Below the pieces are notes generated by a model. That model was not told where the DNA came from. It saw only the letters and a list, made by a program, of their open reading frames with translations, and did no database searches. Made by a program: the position numbers and the translations under genes. From a virus: a stretch of 26,015 nucleotides of DNA. Location: positions 1 through 26,015 of the IMG/VR virus record IMGVR_UViG_3300010883_000381. One strand, 5' to 3'. This document shows, piece after piece, positions 18,701-23,716 of this stretch (position 1 is its first letter; every line of letters starts with the position of its first letter).

Positions 18701-21700
18701 TGGATGTTGATGCCCTGGTTGAAATGCCAGGCCCCGGTCGCCAGGTCCCAGGTGATGGTCTTGTCCGTATCGCCCTTGAGGGTGATGCCGCCGCCGTCGG
18801 CAGAAACGTCAGTTTCACCGCCCCCGTCAATGACTCCGATCTCGATGTTCTTATCCTCGACCAGCACCGTGGAGGTGTTCATGGTCGTTTGGTCACCCTG
18901 GACCACCAAGTCGCCGTTCACGGTCACGTTACCTGTGAACAGGCCATTACCGACTACATGGAGGGGCTCCGTGGCCGAATCGACCCCGATCCCGACATTC
19001 CCCGAGAAGAAATGCGTCCCACCGCCGCCGTGAGAGGTGTACTTCGTCCAGCTCGCACCCCTTGTGAGTTGGAGAGTCTCCAGCCCGTTGAGGAACACGA
19101 AGAAATCGTTGTTCGTCTGGCTTCCGACCACAAGGTGTGATCCGTCTGCCCAGAGGCCCATGTTCCCAGCGTAGGCTCCGTCCACATCAAGGTTCAGGGT
19201 TCCCGTGCCGGATTCGGCAGCCACGTTGCCCACAACATGAAGCGGAGTGGCGGGGGCGTCGGTTCCAACACCCAGCCGTCCATTGACCGCATCCCACCTG
19301 AGGTTCTCGTCGCCGGCGAGTACGCCGTCGGCAGACCAGAAGGCCACCTCGGTGGCATTACCGGTTCCGTCCGAGAGCACGAAGGCCAGCGGATCCTGCT
19401 CCACGCCTGCGCCGTCGTCCTCCCCCCGGTAGTGGGGGTGGTTGTCGATGAGACCGCCTGCGCCGTTAGAGACGAACACAGCACCCTCACCTTGGGTCGG
19501 GTGAATCCCCGCATCGTCAACGAGCGTGTGATCCACCTCGGCGAAGATGAGTCCCCAGGGGTCGATGAGGCCGGGGACGGTGAGTTTGCCGGTGTCGGCG
19601 TTGTAGACCATTGGGCCGACAGCTCCGCCGATCCCGAGCGTGAGCTCGTTGTCGTCCGTGGTCCGCACGGTGAACGTGTCACCATATGCGCCGTCTACAT
19701 AAGTGACGGCAGCAGCGGTCAGATCTCCGAGGGCCGTGTTGAGTTGGGCAGATGCCGTGACAAGTAGAACATCCGCAAGGGGTCCCGTGGCGTTGGTAGT
19801 GAGCTCGAGCTCACCTCCTCCGGTGACTACGGCCGTGACCGATCCTGCCGAGGCGAGGTTGATGGCACTGGCCACCTGTGCGGGGGTCAATCCCGGATTG
19901 ACGGAGACCTTGAAGGAACCAGCGGGTGTGGACAGGAAGAGATCTTCTTGAAGGCCCACGGGGTCGGCGCAAGCATTCGCCGCCGTGAGGACAGCTCCGG
20001 TGGATCCAGATCCTGCCACGACCAGGGAGCTCTCTCCGGAGGCGATGAAGACGGATCCTGGGGTCCCGCCATCCGACGAGCCCGACTGGATGTGGACTGC
20101 GCCGCCGTCGGCGGGGCCGAATGAGTCCCCGCCCTGGACGACGACTGATCCGATGTAGCCGGGGCCAGCCAGGTTGCTCGCTTGAGTCTGGAGGCGGAGG
20201 TGATAGTAGCGCCCGAGAACCTTATCGGAGGATGCCTGCACGACGGCGGCTGCCTTATGTGAGCCTCCCGGCCAGACGGTCTTACCGAACGAAACCCTCG
20301 GGCCTGCGCCGAACGGGTTGGGGTCGAGGTCGATCTCTGGAGCGTCAATGGCTCCGACCTCCACGTTGGACACAACCTGGAGGCGCCCCTTGGAGTTGGC
20401 GGCCCCTGCGAAGTCGTCTGGGGATGTCTTGTCCACGATACTGACTGGGATGCCCCGGCCGAGAGCATCCGTAGCATCGGCGACAATCTGATGCCCGTGC
20501 CCTGATCCGCGCGTGGGCGGATCAGTAGAATGGTCGAGGAGGCCGTCGTAGGCATCGTCGAGGGTGGCAACCTGGATGGCCACACGTAGGAGCTTGTCGA
20601 GGGCCTGCTGCACACTGTCGGCAGGGAGGTTCCCCGTGGACAGGGAGCTCGTGTGGACCTCCTTGTCAGTCTTGTAGAAGAGACTCTCACCGGTGGTTCC
20701 GTGGGTCACCCTGGCGTCGTCCACGAACTCGGGCGGATCGAAGACCAGGCGAGGCAAGTCAACCGAGGCGAGGTGCACGCCTGGATCTGCAACGCCTGTG
20801 GTGTTGTAGCGGAGTCCGCCCTTGGTGGACTCACTCAAGGACACAAGACTTGAGTGGGAAACCACGATGCGGTTCCCGGCGGTGCCTGTGGGATTGACAT
20901 CAACGGCCCATCCGTCTGAAGCCCCCACATCGATCACAGTGCCCAGAACGCCCGTCCGACCCCAGGTGCGGATACCCGCCGCCGAAGCATCCGGATGCTC
21001 GACCCGGATGCGGGATTTCCGAACTTGTATGGAGCTCGAGGCGTCTGCGCTGATGCCGCTTGCGCCCTGGATCTCCGAATCCACGATAGAAGCGTCTGCG
21101 CCGGAGAGGGTCACAGCGAAACGGTCGCTGTTGGTGAGAGCACTACTCTCGAGCTTACTCTCGAGGATCTTCAGACGGGGCTGAAGGGATCCCACGCAGG
21201 GGCCCTGCGTAGCCGAGTTGCCCCTCTGCTCCACCCATGACCCCGCCAATATGAAGCTCGCATCTGCGACCCCTGAAACCCGGAGGACACCCTCGGTGTC
21301 AGCGGTGTCGAAGTTGACGAAGTGGATCCCGAACACCTGTGCCATGTCACCCGCATTGGGGAGTTCAACATGGTGGACACCCGGAAGCTGTGCATCGGTG
21401 TCTTCAGTGCGTACGATGACCTCGGAGTTGACGGTTCCAGAGGGATCACCCCAGAGGATCACCCCGGAATGGATCGTGAGGGACTCCCGGTAGAGCCCGG
21501 GCCGCACAACGATGAACCACGGATGCTCTGGGCTGGCAGGGACTCCGCAGTGGCCGCCCGCTACACAGTGATCGATGGCGTCCTGGATCTTCCAGAAGTC
21601 TGCGTACCCCTCCGCCTCTACAGTGTTCTGACCGTTCGTGGGGTCGTTGCCACGGTTGGCATCGACATAGACGGTGCGCGAGCTGATGGCTGTCCTGGAG

Positions 21701-22152
21701 ATGTGGTGGAGGAGCTCCTGGAGGTTGTAGTTCTGATCGTTGGCCCACCCCTCCGTCGTGGCATCAACGGGAACGATCCCCGAACCGTCGCGGCGCTCTC
21801 CAGCGGCCACAAGTTTGAGGGATCCGAACCGGGTGAGGAACCGGAGGCGGACGAACTGCGCGGACTCGGTAGCAGTCCCGGGATCAATGATGAGGCGTAC
21901 AAGGTAGGCCCCCTCGTGATCAACGGTGAACGAGCACTGCGGAGATGTTTCCTGGCCGTCAACGGTGGCGGCCGACTTGACCGCACCGGCCTCGTCCATG
22001 GGTGCGAAGGCCAGCGTCCAGCGGTATTCACCACCGGGAGCTGCGCTCGCCTCGCATGTGACCACGTCCCCAGGACGGAGGTCATCTCTGCTGGCCCCCT
22101 CCACGAGGGTGGTGGGGTCCCCATTTAGATATGTCTTGATAATGGCTGCCAT
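15751..22152 (-). CDS. 2133-residue tail fibre with beta-helix domain and His-x-His shaft
   Basis: The ATG at 22152 has AAGGAG eight bases upstream. Residues about 28-110 look like an Ig/PKD-type beta-sandwich. Residues about 158-450 (SRTVYVDANRGND..., FWKIQDAIDH, VVRPGLYRESLTI) match the start and coil pattern of a pectin-lyase-like right-handed beta-helix, as in tailspikes. Residues 728-821 resemble a module also found in the 1158-residue protein. GVGTDAPATPLHVVGN and GIGVDSATEPLHVVGN, around 972 and 1065, are fibre repeats 93 residues apart; a second pair lies at 1213 and 1285. HxH pairs occur at 552/554, 1283/1285, 1507/1509, 1521/1523, 1561/1563, 1572/1574, 1583/1585 and 1738/1740. DIGSAEFKIRHLFLSDNSLWIGDSHK near 1764-1790 is split here as DIGSAEFKIRHL and SLWIGDSHK, both fibre phrases. 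Residues 1810-2133 form an unrecognised tip; no S74 endosialidase-type chaperone is seen. Probably the host-recognition fibre. Confidence 0.9.
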   Translation of the reverse strand: MAAIIKTYLNGDPTTLVEGASRDDLRPGDVVTCEASAAPGGEYRWTLAFAPMDEAGAVKSAATVDGQETSPQCSFTVDHEGAYLVRLIIDPGTATESAQFVRLRFLTRFGSLKLVAAGERRDGSGIVPVDATTEGWANDQNYNLQELLHHISRTAISSRTVYVDANRGNDPTNGQNTVEAEGYADFWKIQDAIDHCVAGGHCGVPASPEHPWFIVVRPGLYRESLTIHSGVILWGDPSGTVNSEVIVRTEDTDAQLPGVHHVELPNAGDMAQVFGIHFVNFDTADTEGVLRVSGVADASFILAGSWVEQRGNSATQGPCVGSLQPRLKILESKLESSALTNSDRFAVTLSGADASIVDSEIQGASGISADASSSIQVRKSRIRVEHPDASAAGIRTWGRTGVLGTVIDVGASDGWAVDVNPTGTAGNRIVVSHSSLVSLSESTKGGLRYNTTGVADPGVHLASVDLPRLVFDPPEFVDDARVTHGTTGESLFYKTDKEVHTSSLSTGNLPADSVQQALDKLLRVAIQVATLDDAYDGLLDHSTDPPTRGSGHGHQIVADATDALGRGIPVSIVDKTSPDDFAGAANSKGRLQVVSNVEVGAIDAPEIDLDPNPFGAGPRVSFGKTVWPGGSHKAAAVVQASSDKVLGRYYHLRLQTQASNLAGPGYIGSVVVQGGDSFGPADGGAVHIQSGSSDGGTPGSVFIASGESSLVVAGSGSTGAVLTAANACADPVGLQEDLFLSTPAGSFKVSVNPGLTPAQVASAINLASAGSVTAVVTGGGELELTTNATGPLADVLLVTASAQLNTALGDLTAAAVTYVDGAYGDTFTVRTTDDNELTLGIGGAVGPMVYNADTGKLTVPGLIDPWGLIFAEVDHTLVDDAGIHPTQGEGAVFVSNGAGGLIDNHPHYRGEDDGAGVEQDPLAFVLSDGTGNATEVAFWSADGVLAGDENLRWDAVNGRLGVGTDAPATPLHVVGNVAAESGTGTLNLDVDGAYAGNMGLWADGSHLVVGSQTNNDFFVFLNGLETLQLTRGASWTKYTSHGGGGTHFFSGNVGIGVDSATEPLHVVGNGLFTGNVTVNGDLVVQGDQTTMNTSTVLVEDKNIEIGVIDGGGETDVSADGGGITLKGDTDKTITWDLATGAWHFNQGINIQSSADQLRIGSSLTEYATLGVDGATGLAVESVGGPILVTSAGNLTLDSAASLNLNTQSNDATHAINLGTENKPGPVNIATNGTRDLNLGTTTTTTTVQGDPITLDSAGRISLNAAGYIAVTSSAALHLETNSHTHDINLGAENKNSPINIGTGGTRAITMSSANSEVIINGPASGSGKALTVNGDVKITGVLDPTAVVITHQAAGPMLAVGESSLWVDDSGAVKFYKRLVEGDATTGTADGLALSSELTTLQSTVSAMTDTLPPVTGGDNGSTLLVVGGAWSVGSASGLVDGVASGDLLSWDGAAWIASSLTTDGVLGALAVLPGIAEGNILKVVDDGAGNLSWAAGADEEGSEDGHVHAQYATGAELASHTHDYIATSHVVNAIVATDISNWTTAHGWGDHAGLYSAAAHNHDSAYAAAAHNHDSAYAAAAHAHGVDDLSDARVDTPAYLEITELTASNADGILILRVGKVGAAGDGDEVQLHQLANNADPLFIEANGEHLGIEYPAGAATLQEIIDGINAVAGWAALPLPGSEVDTSNNVVRHPSGPTETDLPVGNGGGAAPGASLHHVAGEWVPLAPSSYALASHDHDYLEWGASGLTMEGHILPDTNAVYDIGSAEFKIRHLFLSDNSLWIGDSHKTGTKKGGRVGVKKRKGAGQAADWIPSKLDMRLHQFLSLPGCPLVSPTQLSGAQAGNATPNFPDGSTLESWGAGVGVNDYTAISPEAQLQWRGFLLGAWCAQAAGYVPSMGSTDVNDRSTWTLGDWHWTLLMSSILGFASAYVSGWNYDHDAGALTDTATTDVAQVVHLFSAASTMADDGLGGSAPNDRNVMLRGVGDIFDEDADFEGDPDIIEVRQYLPIGAGATTTTVVAPGDCYVGIETESAAASLGLDAGVSGFFSCYLPDTEAEGAVQGRRVIISNESDPTSGDTEHFPITISVRNGAGALTGKVSGMDSWDIPMMTAMTLVCVGGEGAACKWFITGRS
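17408..17483 (-). repeat. 33-base tandem repeat encoding the AAAHNHDSAYA shaft unit
   Basis: Two full 33-base units (17408-17440 and 17441-17473) differ at a single base, and the first ten bases of a third unit follow (17474-17483). Each unit encodes eleven residues containing HNH. The near-identity at DNA level suggests recent duplication, and copy number may vary between relatives. HxH pairs in phage fibres are known to coordinate iron in T4 gp37. Confidence 0.85.
18223..18516 (-). repeat. 72-residue-spaced fibre repeat pair
   Basis: Within the fibre, HAINLGTENK (from residue 1213) and HDINLGAENK (from residue 1285) start two aligned 26-residue segments with 15 identities, covering 18439-18516 and 18223-18300. 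A poly-Thr run lies between them. This fits a repeated triple-stranded beta shaft segment. Confidence 0.65.
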
Positions 22153-22216
22153 GTCATGGGCTCCTTCGCTTCACCGATCCTCACAACCTCCGTGCCGATA
22201 GACGGGCGACCGTGGA
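22153..22216 (-). other. 64-base intergenic gap before the fibre gene
   Basis: The gap contains the fibre ribosome-binding site (AAGGAG, eight bases from the ATG). I see no clear hairpin, promoter or short gene in it. Confidence 0.4.
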
Positions 22217-23716
22217 TCAGATGAGAAACTGATTGGATACGTCCTCCTGCGCCTGCACGGGCTCCGCCATACCTAGTCTGTCCATCTCGACCTCGTATGC
22301 TTGGCCTTCGACGATGTGGGCCATCCTCGGAAATAGGCGGAGTCTGGATTTGGCAACGCGGATTCTAGATGCGGGTCCTGGGGCTGCACCGGGAGGTCCA
22401 CCCCCAGTGCCGAGAACGGCGGCGACCCTGTAGGATCCCTTATTGGGGCCCTCGTGAAAGGTGATGTACTCGTTGGCGGACACGGCAGAGAGGTCTACCG
22501 CGGGATCCATAATCTCCCCATCCACCACGACCGCCGACCCTGAGATTCCCGAGGGGGAGGTCGTGTATGTCCGGGCGACTGGATCCGAATCGGACACCAA
22601 CCCATAGACTCCCCGGACCGTGTACCTCCCGGCATTGAGACCGTCCTTGATCTCGAGGGGTGCGGCATAGGGGACCTCCAGAAAGTCCCGAAGGGGGTCC
22701 ACAAGAATCCCCCTATCCCCTTCAGAGGTGTTTCCGAGCCCGGTGATGGAACGGGCACCCCTCCAGTTTCTCCGGAGGTCTTGGTAGTAGTAGGGGGCCA
22801 TCTCCACGAGACTCTCGTCAGCGAAAACCCCCTCAAACATCTCCACAAACAGGTGCCTGTATGAGTAGACCGTGTGAGCTGGCTTCAGAGCGGCCAGGAT
22901 CAGATCCACGTTCCCCTTCAATGTGAAGGGGTCCGAGGGGAATCCCTGGCGGGCGGCATGTCCGTGCTCGACCTGTTGGCCGTCCCGGTACGGTTGGACG
23001 ACCCAGTCCTCAACAAGGTGGTAGTGCGGCGTCTCCGAACCGTCTTCCGAGTATGTGCCGTGAGTCCTTCCCGACCCGCTCCCATCGACACGTATGCGGT
23101 GCCAGTGACCCCCAACCTCCGAGGCGGCTGCATCCTTGAGAGCAACCATGTTCACCTCGAACTCATACTGGTTCGCCAGACCCCACGCCGAGGTCTCCTT
23201 GGAGAGATGCTCTGCCTTTTCAACGATGTCCACGCCGAGCTCGGAGAGCAGGCCAGCCCCCCTCTCGATGGAATCCTTCTTCGCCCCCTCCAGGAGGATC
23301 AGGATCATCCGCCGAAGGAAGTCCCGCAGATCCACATCACTGCCCACCTGCGGCGCCGGCTTTCCGTCCTGCCCTGCCCGAGGGAACACCGACCACCCAA
23401 ACATCTGATAGATGAAGTCGGGGCGCGTGAGACTCCAGGATGCATCGTCCGTAGAGAGCTCTGCGATGATCTGAAAGTCGGCGAGCTGGAGGGCAAGTGC
23501 CCTGAACAACCTGATGTAGAAGGGTCCTCCAGTCCGTGCAACATAGTTGGAGGGGAGGGACTCCCTGAAACGCTCCACGATGAGGTCGGCAATCTGATCC
23601 CGCCGATGGGATGCTGAATCGGAAAGGGGTGTCAGCGGGGCGGGGTTCTGTATTTCAGAGAGAAGCCTCTCGCCCTCTGGGAGGATGGTCCCATCGTCAT
23701 CGTAATACTTGCTCAT
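22217..23716 (-). CDS. 499-residue baseplate protein in the P2 gpI position, with triple HxH cluster
   Basis: I start the gene at ATG 23716, whose A is the last base of the J stop (TGATG overlap); AGGG lies six bases upstream. A TTG three bases earlier is too close to that site. Residues about 40-115 are helical (RDQIADLIVERF, SLPSNYVART, IYQMFGWSVF) and recall tail protein I of P2-like phages, which sits between J and the fibre gene exactly as here. At 499 residues it is far longer than typical gpI. Residues 204-253 hold three His-x-His pairs (204/206, 231/233, 251/253) plus His219 around the phrase RVDGSGSGRTHG, a likely metal-binding insert. The C-terminal third is beta-rich. Proposed role: baseplate wedge or tail-tip protein linking J to the fibre. 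Position supports this better than sequence does. Confidence 0.85.
   Translation of the reverse strand: MSKYYDDDGTILPEGERLLSEIQNPAPLTPLSDSASHRRDQIADLIVERFRESLPSNYVARTGGPFYIRLFRALALQLADFQIIAELSTDDASWSLTRPDFIYQMFGWSVFPRAGQDGKPAPQVGSDVDLRDFLRRMILILLEGAKKDSIERGAGLLSELGVDIVEKAEHLSKETSAWGLANQYEFEVNMVALKDAAASEVGGHWHRIRVDGSGSGRTHGTYSEDGSETPHYHLVEDWVVQPYRDGQQVEHGHAARQGFPSDPFTLKGNVDLILAALKPAHTVYSYRHLFVEMFEGVFADESLVEMAPYYYQDLRRNWRGARSITGLGNTSEGDRGILVDPLRDFLEVPYAAPLEIKDGLNAGRYTVRGVYGLVSDSDPVARTYTTSPSGISGSAVVVDGEIMDPAVDLSAVSANEYITFHEGPNKGSYRVAAVLGTGGGPPGAAPGPASRIRVAKSRLRLFPRMAHIVEGQAYEVEMDRLGMAEPVQAQEDVSNQFLI
22958..23107 (-). other. Triple His-x-His cluster, putative metal-binding insert
   Basis: This encodes residues 204-253 of the 499-residue protein: HWH (204-206), THG (His219), HYH (231-233) and HGH (251-253). 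The arrangement 'HxH...DxxGxGxT...HxH...V...HxH' recurs, from memory, in virion proteins of marine phages. Bound metal and geometry cannot be read from the sequence. Confidence 0.6.

Noticed and set aside
19799-19814. 16-base perfect palindrome GTGAGCTCGAGCTCAC
   Set aside because: It arises from the codons GAG CTC GAG CTC (Glu-Leu-Glu-Leu) inside the fibre gene, so codon repetition explains it.
21322-22128. 268-codon plus-strand frame
   Set aside because: It is antisense to the N-terminal part of the fibre gene, has no ribosome-binding site of note and gives no recognisable protein.
22874-23617. 247-codon plus-strand frame
   Set aside because: It is antisense to the gpI-position gene, whose protein is clearly structured and correctly spaced in its operon.
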